Positions 45,758 through 53,846 of a stretch of DNA of 64,000 nt are shown piece after piece. Position 1 is the first letter of the stretch, and each line of letters starts with the position of its first letter. The notes below the pieces were generated by a model that had not been told where the DNA came from, made no database searches, and was given only the letters and a program-made list of their open reading frames with translations. This stretch comes from Roseburia intestinalis L1-82 (GTDB taxonomy: Bacteria > Bacillota > Clostridia > Lachnospirales > Lachnospiraceae): contig NZ_LR027880.1 in assembly GCF_900537995.1 (NCBI RefSeq), forward strand, positions 3,232,001-3,296,000, in the 5' to 3' direction. A program made the translations under genes and the position numbers.

Positions 45758-46525
45758 CTACATATATTCTCTCATCTGGTCTATCAGTGATAACATGAAT
45801 TTCTGTCCGTCGATTCCGACCGCTTCATCAAACTTTTCTCCATTTACGATAGAATTTGACAGGATCCGCACGCCAAGAAACGGTACTCCATAAGAAAGGC
45901 AAAGCTGGGCTGCCGCCGCCGACTCCATATCTTCCACGGCTGTATGATACCGCTCTCTTAAAAGTGCAATCCGGTCAAGCTGGTTGTTCCACTCATCCCC
46001 GGAACCAATCACCCCACGGCCGGTATGATATTTCGTTTTTACCTGCTCCGCCGCTTTCAGCAGTTTTCCGTCACACGGATACTCTGTCACTTTTTTTGTC
46101 TTTCCCGTTTCGCGGTAAAAAATTTCCACCGGAAGCAGTGAAAAACTTTTTCCATCAATTCCCGCTCCCTCCTCAGAAAATGCATATGCGATTGATCCCA
46201 TCGGAACGACCTTTTCTCCAAGCACGATGTCCCCTCTGTGAAATTTTTTATCGTGGCCTCCGCCGATTCCCTGATTGATCACCGCCCATGGCTTAAAGTA
46301 TGCCAGTGCAAGGCTTGTCGCTGCCGCAGCATTGACCATTCCCTGAAATGTCTTTGAAATGATGACAGGCTCTCTTTTTGCACCGAGAAATCCCGTGTGA
46401 AACTTCCAGTTTCCAATCGTGACGCACTCATATTCCTCTAAATGTTCTATGAAATATGCCGTCTCTGTATCCATGGCTCCCTGGATCAGAAGAGATGGCT
46501 GTTTTGTAAAATCATAATTGCCCAT
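45758..46525 (-). CDS. MTA/SAH nucleosidase-family protein with Asp-to-Asn change
   Basis: 255 residues of the nucleoside-phosphorylase superfamily: LLIQGAMDTE at the N-terminus, VINQGIGGGHDKKFHRGDIVLGE (about 82) split by the ribose-binding loop, and AVEDMESAAAAQLC (about 196) with the nucleoside-binding Met-Glu. Where MTA/SAH nucleosidase has the catalytic Asp (SD), this protein has Ser223-Asn224 in VRILSNS. It is divergently transcribed from luxS, the next enzyme after SAH nucleosidase, which argues for a role in S-adenosylhomocysteine or methylthioadenosine breakdown. A different purine nucleoside substrate is possible. Confidence 0.82.
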   Translation of the reverse strand: MGNYDFTKQPSLLIQGAMDTETAYFIEHLEEYECVTIGNWKFHTGFLGAKREPVIISKTFQGMVNAAAATSLALAYFKPWAVINQGIGGGHDKKFHRGDIVLGEKVVPMGSIAYAFSEEGAGIDGKSFSLLPVEIFYRETGKTKKVTEYPCDGKLLKAAEQVKTKYHTGRGVIGSGDEWNNQLDRIALLRERYHTAVEDMESAAAAQLCLSYGVPFLGVRILSNSIVNGEKFDEAVGIDGQKFMLSLIDQMREYM

Positions 46526-46562
46526 CGTATTTATTTTCTCCCTTTTTCCTGTTTAATTTTTC

Positions 46563-46591
46563 TTGACGAACTATAATATCTGTTTTATGGT
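46563..46591 (+). promoter_or_regulatory. Predicted luxS promoter
   Basis: TTGACG (46563-46568), 17-base spacer, TATGGT (46586-46591), leaving an untranslated leader of about 120 bases before luxS. I looked for an S-box or SAH riboswitch core in that leader and saw none. Confidence 0.5.
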
Positions 46592-46719
46592 AGTTTCATA
46601 ATACATTGTCCGCCGCAAAAAAAGCAATAGAAAGAGGATAAAAATTACTTTTACTGCTGCACATTTCCGGTCAGGTCATTACTGTAACAATATTTTAAAC
46701 GCAAACATGGAGGAATCTT

Positions 46720-47199
46720 ATGGAAAAAATAGCAAGTTTTACGATTGATCATATTAAATTAGAACCTGGTGTCTATGTATCAAGAAAAGATACCGTCGGC
46801 TCCGAAGTCATCACTACATTCGATCTGCGCATGACTTCCCCAAACGATGAACCGGTTATGAATACCGCAGAAGTACACACGATCGAGCATCTTGGTGCCA
46901 CATTTTTAAGAAATCATCCTCTTTATAAGGATAAAACGATCTATTTCGGACCGATGGGATGCCGCACCGGATTTTATCTGCTGCTCGCAGGCAATTACAC
47001 ATCCAAAGATATCGTAGGGCTCATCATAGAAATGTTTGAATTTATCCGCGATTTTCATGACGAAGTACCTGGTGCCTCTCCAAAGGACTGCGGTAACTAC
47101 TTAGATATGAACCTTGGCATGGCAAATTATCTTGCCAGCCGTTATTTAGAGAACACACTGTATGACATTGATGATGCACATCTTGTTTATCCAGCTTAA
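46720..47199 (+). CDS. luxS: S-ribosylhomocysteine lyase
   Basis: Splits S-ribosylhomocysteine into homocysteine and DPD, the precursor of AI-2. The 159-residue protein has the metal motif HTIEH (about 53-57) and GPMGCRTGFYLL with the catalytic Cys (about 83). A third metal ligand Cys lies in PKDCGNY (about 125). It starts with MEKIASFTIDH after a GGAGG site. A strong terminator follows. Paired divergently with a nucleosidase-family gene, it would form the detoxification branch of the activated methyl cycle. Confidence 0.96.
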   Translation: MEKIASFTIDHIKLEPGVYVSRKDTVGSEVITTFDLRMTSPNDEPVMNTAEVHTIEHLGATFLRNHPLYKDKTIYFGPMGCRTGFYLLLAGNYTSKDIVGLIIEMFEFIRDFHDEVPGASPKDCGNYLDMNLGMANYLASRYLENTLYDIDDAHLVYPA

Positions 47200-47265
47200 T
47201 AAATTTCGCCAGACCTTGTGAATAATATCGAGGCGGTAATTTATAGACGCAAATGGGTTGAAAAT

Positions 47266-47306
47266 GGCATATAGCAAACAATTTTCTGCTATATGCCCAT
47301 TTTTTC
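47266..47306 (+). terminator. Rho-independent terminator after luxS
   Basis: Perfect 11-base stem GGCATATAGCA (47266-47276) / TGCTATATGCC (47287-47297), then CATTTTTTC, about 65 bases after the luxS stop. Confidence 0.85.
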
Positions 47307-47361
47307 AGACAGTAAAATTCTCCATTTTTCCATCTTTGAAGAATCTGCTGCTGTTTTCTTT

Positions 47362-48204
47362 TTATAATTTTGTTTTAAAAAAAGTTATGATTTCCTGCCA
47401 GATCTCTTCCTGGAAGAAACGGATATCCGCATGGTCTGCGTCCTCGATCTCTAAAAGTGTGACATCACTGCCCTCTTTTTCAAGTTCATCATGTAGTTCC
47501 ACTCCCTGTGTAAATGGTACCGTCTTATCACATTTTCCATGGATAATAAAAAATGGCGGAGCATCTTTGGTCACAAAGCTGACCGGGCAGCATGCAAGCG
47601 CCTCCCTGGGATTGCGCATCGCATTTTTTCCCATCAGCAATGACTCTGGGGATGCTGCACACTGTTCCTCGTTTTCGTATAGAAAACCTCTGAAGTCTGT
47701 CGGAGGATACCATGGGCACGCTGCCTGCACTTTGCTGGAATAAGAAAGATATTCTCCCACCTCATATGCCGGATCATCGCATAATGCCGCCATACAGGTT
47801 AAATATCCCCCCGCTGATTCTCCCATCACCCCAATATGTGCTTCGTCGATGTGATACCTTGCGGCGTGCGCACGCAGATAGCGGATCGCCGCTTTTACAT
47901 CACAGAGCTGTGCCGGAAATTTTGCTTCATTGCTGGTCCGGTACTGTACGGATGCCACCACAAAACCTGCTCTCGCAAGTTCGCTCAGATATGCCAGATG
48001 TGCAGACTTGTCAATGCTCAGCCATGCACCGCCACAGATCCAGACAATACAGGGATAATCGTGTGCCGTATCTTCCGGATAAATCAAATCCATACGAAGA
48101 TCCTGCGTGGTGTGTCCGAACCATGCATCTGTCTGTGCAAATGTGATGTTTGTAATCACGGAATACTGCGGTGCAGCCGGTTTCACATGAATTGTTCTTT
48201 TCAT
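47362..48204 (-). CDS. Alpha/beta-hydrolase, BD-FAE/esterase type
   Basis: About 280 residues. The oxyanion region CIVWICGGAWLSIDKS (HGG-like, here CGG) is followed by GVMGESAGGYLTCMAAL with the nucleophile Ser. FFIIHGKCDKTVPFTQ has the acidic residue and DADHADIRFF the His. No signal peptide, so it acts inside the cell, perhaps on acylated sugars or xylo-oligosaccharides as relatives do; the substrate is inferred. The start MKRTIHV at 48204 has GGAG upstream. It lies 38 bases after thrH on the same strand. Confidence 0.85.
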   Translation of the reverse strand: MKRTIHVKPAAPQYSVITNITFAQTDAWFGHTTQDLRMDLIYPEDTAHDYPCIVWICGGAWLSIDKSAHLAYLSELARAGFVVASVQYRTSNEAKFPAQLCDVKAAIRYLRAHAARYHIDEAHIGVMGESAGGYLTCMAALCDDPAYEVGEYLSYSSKVQAACPWYPPTDFRGFLYENEEQCAASPESLLMGKNAMRNPREALACCPVSFVTKDAPPFFIIHGKCDKTVPFTQGVELHDELEKEGSDVTLLEIEDADHADIRFFQEEIWQEIITFFKTKL

Positions 48205-48242
48205 ACAAATTCTCCTCTCCAATGCTGTTTTTTATCGCTTCT

Positions 48243-48848
48243 CTAATCCACCATTGCTTTCCTTATCGCACTGAGCAGTTCCTCATAGGTCTCATATGCC
48301 GGAATATCCGGATAATCCGCCTTGATCTTATCGGTGGAACGGAATAAAAATCCTGCCTTACTCGCCTGGATCATTCCAAGATCGTTATAGGAATCTCCAC
48401 TTGCGATCGTGTCAAATCCGATCGACTGCAGTGCTTTTACTGTTGTTAATTTTGACTGTTCCACACGCATCTTAAAGCCTGTGATCTCACCATTTTCTGC
48501 AACTTCCAAAGAATTACAGAATAACGTCGGCCAGCCTAATTTCTCCATCAAAGGAGATGCAAACTGGGTAAAGGTATCACTGATTAAGATCACCTGTGTG
48601 AAAGAGCGGAGTTCGTCTAAAAACTCTTTCGCACCCGGCAGCGGATCGATCGTTCTGATAACGTCCTGGATCTCTTTTAAACCGAGTCCATGTTCTTTTA
48701 AAACTCCAAGTCTCCATTTCATCAGTTTATCATAATCCGGCTCATCACGGGTCGTTTTCTTTAATTCCGGAATTCCGCTTGCCTCTGCAAATGCGATCCA
48801 GATCTCCGGTACTAATACTCCCTCTACATCCAAACATGTAATATACAT
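48243..48848 (-). CDS. thrH: Bifunctional phosphoserine phosphatase/homoserine phosphotransferase (ThrH)
   Basis: About 201-residue HAD-superfamily enzyme. The nucleophile motif is CLDVEGVLVPE instead of the usual DxDG/T: the second acidic residue is Glu, typical of ThrH. VILISDTFTQFA gives motif II and SGDSYNDLGMI motif III/IV. In Pseudomonas ThrH moves phosphate from phosphoserine to homoserine. The start MYITCLD (48848) has AAAGGAG upstream. No other Ser/Thr synthesis gene is adjacent; ilvA is in the window at 61-62 kb. Confidence 0.9.
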   Translation of the reverse strand: MYITCLDVEGVLVPEIWIAFAEASGIPELKKTTRDEPDYDKLMKWRLGVLKEHGLGLKEIQDVIRTIDPLPGAKEFLDELRSFTQVILISDTFTQFASPLMEKLGWPTLFCNSLEVAENGEITGFKMRVEQSKLTTVKALQSIGFDTIASGDSYNDLGMIQASKAGFLFRSTDKIKADYPDIPAYETYEELLSAIRKAMVD

Positions 48849-49005
48849 AAAACTCCTTTCCTGCGCCCTCAATACGCATATCAGGTCTGTAAATACAGCT
48901 CCTGTTTTCTGCTTTTACTTTCGTTTTGTATCACTTTACTTCGTTATACTAACATATTATTTTCCACGATGCAATTCCTGTTTTCCACTGTCAGAAACAA
49001 CAGAA

Positions 49006-49056
49006 TGCCCCACATTACCGGAGCGACTGGTAAGGAGTGAACAGTAACTGCCCCAC
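49006..49056. repeat. Intergenic palindromic repeat-like element
   Basis: The 8-mer TGCCCCAC occurs at 49006-49013 and 49049-49056. Between the copies are TTACC/GGTAA (49015-49019, 49029-49033) and the near-palindrome CAGTAACTG (49042-49050). It lies in the 216-base gap between thrH and the J-domain gene. It may be a dispersed repeat or a weak terminator for the J-domain gene; no T-run is present. Confidence 0.4.
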
Positions 49057-49064
49057 GCAAACAT

Positions 49065-49610
49065 TTATGTATCACTCTGTTCCTGCTTCAGCTCATACTG
49101 CTTCAACAGCCTGTCATACTCACGGTTGATCTCCTGAAGTGTCTCCGTATCCCCACAGAGATTGTCCGGATGATAGATTTTTAGCAGCTGTTTATACCTT
49201 TTCTTTAAGGCACTCTTACTTTCCACACCGATGAAAAACAATTCCCCGCGTACCACATTTTCCGTCCCCACCGTCAGCATATCACGTGCTTCCTGTTCTC
49301 TGACATATTTATAAAAATCCCGCTGTTTTTTCATCTGGATCTTTTCATCTGCGAGCTGCGAAAGTTCTTCCTCTAAAATCTTCCACTTTGTCTCAAACAA
49401 CTGTTTTTCCCGCTTCATACTGTCTTTTTCAAGCTGACAGTGTGTGGAAAATTCTCTTTTTTCCCGCTCGAAGTTTCGACGATCCTCTTCTAATTTTCTC
49501 TTTTCTTCTAAAATATCCCGCCTCTGCTTCTCTAACTCGGCAGACTTTTTGTGTTTCCAATCCTGATGCAGAGTCTTTGTCCTTTTGATCCTAAAAATCG
49601 ACCGATCCAT
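49065..49610 (-). CDS. J-domain protein with long N-terminal coiled coil
   Basis: 181 residues. Residues about 20-110 are a continuous charged Glu/Lys/Arg coiled coil (ELEKQRRDILEEKRKLEEDR and on). The C-terminal 55 residues form a J domain with KKRYKQLLKIYHPDN containing the HPD motif (about 148). This is the reverse of DnaJ, where the J domain is N-terminal. It should stimulate an Hsp70 (DnaK) and recruit it through the coiled coil. It lies 20 bases after the HD-GYP gene and is probably co-transcribed. Client unknown. Confidence 0.82.
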   Translation of the reverse strand: MDRSIFRIKRTKTLHQDWKHKKSAELEKQRRDILEEKRKLEEDRRNFEREKREFSTHCQLEKDSMKREKQLFETKWKILEEELSQLADEKIQMKKQRDFYKYVREQEARDMLTVGTENVVRGELFFIGVESKSALKKRYKQLLKIYHPDNLCGDTETLQEINREYDRLLKQYELKQEQSDT

Positions 49611-49630
49611 CTTTCTGCAAAAACCCCCTC

Positions 49631-50929
49631 TTATTCTGCCTTACTTTCCTCATAAACTTTTCTGATCTTATCCTCAATTTCAATAAAGACATCCACTAAA
49701 ACCGGATCATAATCCCTGCCACGTCCCTCTTCTATAATATGAAAACACTGATCCAGCGGCATTGCATCCCTGTAACAACGTTTTGCCGATACTGCATCAA
49801 ATACATCCGCGACAGCCATGATCCTGGCGCACAATGGGATTTCTGTCTCTTTCAGTCCATCCGGATATCCGCGCCCATTCCATTTCTCATGGTGATGTGC
49901 TGCCACTTCATATGCCATCTCTTCGTACGCATCATTTCCCAGATGCCCGAATGTCTCCCGGATGATCTTTCCGCCTTTTTGGGCATGTGTCTTCATAATT
50001 TCAAACTCTTCATCCGTCAGTTTCCCCGGCTTCTGCAAAATTGCATCCGGTATTGCAATCTTACCAACATCATGCATTGGTGCCGCCATCACAAGATTTG
50101 CCACATAATCTTTTGTAAGCTGCTCCTTATAAAAACCGCGGCTTCGAAGTTCCTCTGCCAGCAATTTCACATACGCAGTTGTACGGCGGATATGCCCTCC
50201 CGTATTGTCATCACGGTTCTCCACAAGTGTCGCAAACCCCATCACCATCTCTTCATTGTTTTTCTGGAGTTTCGCATAGAGCGGTGTCTCCTGATTCAGA
50301 TAAATTCCCACGATCACAACCGCCGGAACCAGACTCGTCAGCAGTGCCTCCGGGAAAAACATCTGATATGCCGTCACCCCGATTGTCACTAACAAATAAG
50401 TAGATATCGCAATCTGCTTATGTCTCTCAAGATTCTTCCAGCTGTGCAGAAAAATACCACTCGCAGCAAGTACATACAACGCCACCATTGCAAAACAGGT
50501 ATATGCAGACATTCCCATCGAATAGTTGGTAAACGTTCCTTTGCGATACTCAAGCTGTGGCATAAATACGATCACAACCACAATATTGATCAGAAGAGGC
50601 AGGAAAAGTCCGATGCGTTCCCCTCTTTTCTGTGGCAGTCCTCTTGTAATATCGTACATATATAAAAACATCAAAAACACAAAAATATCCAGAAAAGAAA
50701 GAAAACACAGATGTAAAAATGTGTTGACAGAAGCCGGTATCTCCGCTAAATGATTGACAGTATAGGCAGTTGCTCCATCAAAGAAAATACCGACAATCCC
50801 TGCAGCCAAAATTGTCTCAAACAACACGTTTTTCCGTTTCATCTGATAAATCTGTTTTTCTCTGATATAAATACACGCCACATAAAGGACAATGATCATG
50901 CAGCCAATCTGTAATTTACAGTATTCCAT
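49631..50929 (-). CDS. Membrane-anchored HD-GYP phosphodiesterase
   Basis: 432 residues. The N-terminal half (about 5-215) has seven or so hydrophobic segments and a predicted sensory role. The C-terminal HD-GYP domain (about 230-425) reads GHIRRT, MHDVGKIAIPDAIL, HAQKGG, HHHEKWNGRGYPDGL and VADVFDAV, so the HD metal ligands and GYP motif are intact. The expected activity is cyclic-di-GMP (or related cyclic dinucleotide) hydrolysis. ATG with CAGGAG upstream. Transcribed after dapL but separated from it by a terminator. Confidence 0.9.
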   Translation of the reverse strand: MEYCKLQIGCMIIVLYVACIYIREKQIYQMKRKNVLFETILAAGIVGIFFDGATAYTVNHLAEIPASVNTFLHLCFLSFLDIFVFLMFLYMYDITRGLPQKRGERIGLFLPLLINIVVVIVFMPQLEYRKGTFTNYSMGMSAYTCFAMVALYVLAASGIFLHSWKNLERHKQIAISTYLLVTIGVTAYQMFFPEALLTSLVPAVVIVGIYLNQETPLYAKLQKNNEEMVMGFATLVENRDDNTGGHIRRTTAYVKLLAEELRSRGFYKEQLTKDYVANLVMAAPMHDVGKIAIPDAILQKPGKLTDEEFEIMKTHAQKGGKIIRETFGHLGNDAYEEMAYEVAAHHHEKWNGRGYPDGLKETEIPLCARIMAVADVFDAVSAKRCYRDAMPLDQCFHIIEEGRGRDYDPVLVDVFIEIEDKIRKVYEESKAE

Positions 50930-50976
50930 TTCGTCTCCTGTCCACCATTGTGGATCATTCTTTTGTTTTAATATGC

Positions 50977-51015
50977 TAAAACAGACAGAACCAAAGGTGG
51001 TTCTGCCCGTTTTTA
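50977..51015 (-). terminator. Terminator after dapL
   Basis: ACAGACAGAACC (50981-50992) pairs with GGTTCTGCCCGT (50999-51010) with two mismatched or wobble positions. T-rich bases follow on both strands, so it can work in both directions. It separates dapL from the HD-GYP gene. Confidence 0.75.
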
Positions 51016-51030
51016 TTTTACCATTAAATC

Positions 51031-52245
51031 TTACAGTGTCTGGATCCGCTCCATAGCTGCAAGTGTATTCTCGTAAGTACCAAATGCTGTCAGTCTGAAA
51101 TATCCCTCACCGCTCGGTCCAAATCCGGATCCCGGTGTACCAACCACATTGGCATTTTCAAGCAGATAATCAAAGAAATCCCAGGAAGACATCTGATCCG
51201 GTGTTTTTAACCATATATATGGTGCGTTTACACCGCCAAATACAGTATAGCCGGCTTTCGTCAGACCTTCCTTGATGGCTTTTGCATTCTTCATATAATA
51301 ACCGACCTGCTCTTTTAACTGTGCTTTTCCGGCATCGGAGTAAACTGCCTCACCGGCACGCTGTACAATATAAGGCGCACCGTTAAACTTTGTTCCGTGG
51401 CGTCTTGCCCACATCGCATTTAAGGAGACATCCCCGCATTTTAATTCTTTTGGAACAACCGTAAATCCAAGACGTACTCCGGTAAATCCTGCATTTTTAG
51501 AAAAACTGCGAAGCTCAATCGCACAGGTCTTTGCTCCCTCACACTCATAGATGGAATGTGCCACATCATCCTCACTGATATATGCCTCATAAGCTGCATC
51601 GTAGATGATCACTGCACCGACTTTGTTTGCATAATCTACCCATTCCTGTAACTGTGATTTCGTGATCGTTGTTCCGGTCGGGTTATTCGGCAGACACAGA
51701 TAAATAACATCCGGTGTCTCTTTCGGAAGCTCCGGTACAAAATTATTATCACTGGTACAAGGCATATAGATCACATCACTCCACATCTGTGTATCTGCAT
51801 CATAAGTGCCGGTTCTTCCAGCCATAACGTTGGAATCCACATAAACCGGATATACAGGATCACAGACAGCGATCTTATTATCCTGTGCAAAAATTTCCTG
51901 GATATTTCCGGAATCACTCTTTGCTCCGTCAGATACAAAAACTTCGTCAGCAGAGATATCGCATCCTCTTGCTTTGTAATCATTTGCCACAATGGCATTT
52001 CTTAAAAAGTCATATCCAAGATCCGGTGCATAACCGTGGAATGTTTCTGCATGTCCCATCTCATCGACTGCTTTGTGCATTGCATCGATAATAGCCGGCG
52101 CGATCGGCTGTGTCACATCACCGATACCAAGACGGATGATCTGTTTGTCCGGATTTGCTGCAGAATATGCGCTTACTTTCTTTGCAATGGTAGAAAATAA
52201 ATAACTTCCCGGAAGTTTCTGGTAATTGTCATTAATTTTAAACAT
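51031..52245 (-). CDS. dapL: LL-diaminopimelate aminotransferase
   Basis: PLP enzyme that makes LL-diaminopimelate directly from tetrahydrodipicolinate. This acyl-free lysine/peptidoglycan route occurs in many Clostridia. About 404 residues from [17 protein letters not shown] (ATG 52245, GGAG 7 bases upstream). Family signatures are [35 protein letters not shown] and the PLP-Lys region [18 protein letters not shown] stand-alone gene with its own terminator. Confidence 0.95.
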   Translation of the reverse strand: MFKINDNYQKLPGSYLFSTIAKKVSAYSAANPDKQIIRLGIGDVTQPIAPAIIDAMHKAVDEMGHAETFHGYAPDLGYDFLRNAIVANDYKARGCDISADEVFVSDGAKSDSGNIQEIFAQDNKIAVCDPVYPVYVDSNVMAGRTGTYDADTQMWSDVIYMPCTSDNNFVPELPKETPDVIYLCLPNNPTGTTITKSQLQEWVDYANKVGAVIIYDAAYEAYISEDDVAHSIYECEGAKTCAIELRSFSKNAGFTGVRLGFTVVPKELKCGDVSLNAMWARRHGTKFNGAPYIVQRAGEAVYSDAGKAQLKEQVGYYMKNAKAIKEGLTKAGYTVFGGVNAPYIWLKTPDQMSSWDFFDYLLENANVVGTPGSGFGPSGEGYFRLTAFGTYENTLAAMERIQTL

Positions 52246-52432
52246 GTCCTTACTCCTCACTTTGCATTCAAAATACAAGTTAACGTTATCTAACTGTCAT
52301 ACAGTATAGCATTGTGTGATAGGTCATGCAAGCATTTTTTGTTTACCTGGAATCAAAAAATATTGTCTCACCTAATCTGATATTTTTTATCCATAATTCT
52401 GGTCCCAAAATCATTGATTTTACAGGCTTATC

Positions 52433-53173
52433 TCATATTTTAGCTTCCGCCAGAAGTTCCACCCATGCCACGCGAAATCCTGCATTCACCGCTGCCCGCT
52501 GTGACGCAAGATTTGACATACTGGTTCCATAATACGGCACTTTTCCCAATTTCTCTATCTCTTCTTTTAAAATTGTGACCAAAGTGGACGCGATATGTCT
52601 GCACTCCGCCTCTTTTTCCACATTGATCCCGATCTGCCAGAACAGAGGACTATCTGCGCTTGCCCCCGCCATGCCGATGATCTTTCCGTCTGAAATCGCT
52701 GCCACTCCCAGCATATCGGGTGATTTTTCGTCAAAGCAGAATGCCTCGTCAAACCGGTTGTCCCCTGCAAACTGCAGGATCTCCCCACGGTCATATGTTC
52801 GGATCTCAAACCCCGTTTCTTTTGCAACACTCTCTGTCTCCGGCAGGAAAAACGGATGTGCTGTTTTTAACTGGCAGCCGTATGGTTTTAAGATGTGATC
52901 CAGTTCCCGGAAGTTTCCGACATCCATAAACCATGCGCCGGGGCAGGTTTCGTATTTTTCGCGGCAGAGTTCTATGATCTCCTTTTTTCCGGTGAAAATC
53001 AGTTTTCTGTTGACAGCGGTTATTTTCAGGGCACAGTTGTCCTGGTCTTCGAATCTGCGCCGTCCTTCGAGACTGCGGTATTCGGTGAAGTGGTTTCCTT
53101 GGTCGAGGATGTCTGCGGGGGTGCAACAGTAGTCTAAGGCGAGCTGGCGGCTTAGTTGTTGGATGTATTTCAT
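52433..53173 (-). CDS. GNAT-family N-acetyltransferase
   Basis: 246 residues in two parts. The N-terminal region (about 1-120) is unlike standard GNAT and includes LALDYCCTPADIL. The C-terminal half (about 120-246) has GNAT-like strands and the acetyl-CoA loop region AECRHIASTLVTILKEEIEK (about 190) followed by NLASQRAAVNAGFRVAWVEL. The Q/RxxGxG/A motif is degenerate. This two-part shape resembles GNAT proteins common in Clostridia with unknown substrates. Confidence 0.8.
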   Translation of the reverse strand: MKYIQQLSRQLALDYCCTPADILDQGNHFTEYRSLEGRRRFEDQDNCALKITAVNRKLIFTGKKEIIELCREKYETCPGAWFMDVGNFRELDHILKPYGCQLKTAHPFFLPETESVAKETGFEIRTYDRGEILQFAGDNRFDEAFCFDEKSPDMLGVAAISDGKIIGMAGASADSPLFWQIGINVEKEAECRHIASTLVTILKEEIEKLGKVPYYGTSMSNLASQRAAVNAGFRVAWVELLAEAKI

Positions 53174-53411
53174 CGTTGGTTCTCCTCCTGATTATAAAAT
53201 TTCAGACATTGCTGCTGTTCACACCTATTGTGTAACCAGACATTTTCTATGTAGGATTATAGCAGTCCTATCCCCTCCATTCAAGAGACTCGTTTAAAAG
53301 AATGTTATCTTATGCTCTGATACCAGATAATAACTTTTTACTTCTATCCTGCTATATGGTACAATAAGAAATAATCTGACGGATTGGAATTTGACAAAGG
53401 AATGTGATTGT

Positions 53412-53846
53412 ATGAAGAAGAAAAGCATAATTGCAATATGTGCTGTATTAGTAATTTTAGTTTTGGCAGCAGTCCTTGTATTGACTGGAAACAGAGGAAA
53501 TGTATCAAATATTAATCGTGTTGTTGGTTACTCTGCACTCTATGGTGAAAATTCAATCAATGAAGCATTTGATGTCATAGAGAAAAAATTTGCAAAAGAT
53601 TTTGAAGGTTGCACACTTACAGAACTTCGCTATGACAAGGATGTTGAAAACAGATTTGCAGAAGAAATTGAAAAGTATCACAAAGAAAATAATCAATTGG
53701 GGGTATTAATCACTTATCAAAGAGATTCTGCTTCATCCACGCCTCAAGTTCTACTTTCGAACTTTTTGCCTGTGCAACACATTCCCTGTACTGATCCGAA
53801 TACGGCTTTTCATCTAATCAATCGAGTAGGAGGGAAATCTGAGTGA
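53412..53846 (+). pseudogene. Membrane-anchored protein, probably truncated at its 3' end
   Basis: An N-terminal membrane anchor (KKKSIIAICAVLVILVLAAV) is followed by a small domain with VGYSALYGENSINEAFDVIE, KKFAKDFEGCTLTELRYDKD and an acidic helix. This resembles a small secreted or anchored family in Clostridia whose C-terminus continues with a conserved strand I do not see here. After about residue 108 (NNQLG) the frame reads through sequence that on the other strand encodes a different protein fragment, and its last ten codons lie in the group II intron. The true gene therefore seems broken near 53700. Confidence 0.55.
53710..53820 (-). pseudogene. 3' fragment of an unidentified protein, cut by the intron
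   Basis: Reading the minus strand from the intron's 3' edge gives an open stretch of 36 codons: LDEKPYSDQYRECVAQAKSS, then KVELEAWMKQNLFDK and a TGA at 53710-53712. A TGA lies just upstream at the intron edge, so no start is available. The composition looks like real coding sequence rather than noise. I do not recognise the parent protein; its 5' part is not in the window. Confidence 0.45.

Noticed and set aside
46526..46719. SAM or SAH riboswitch in the divergent region between the nucleosidase gene and luxS
   Set aside because: No S-box or SAH-aptamer core or terminator-antiterminator pair could be found by eye.
15506..53173. The 40 kb between lepB and the intron as an integrated mobile island
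   Set aside because: No integrase, att repeats, conjugation or phage genes; content is core housekeeping (trpS, purA, rnj, dapL, luxS), so rearrangement fits better.
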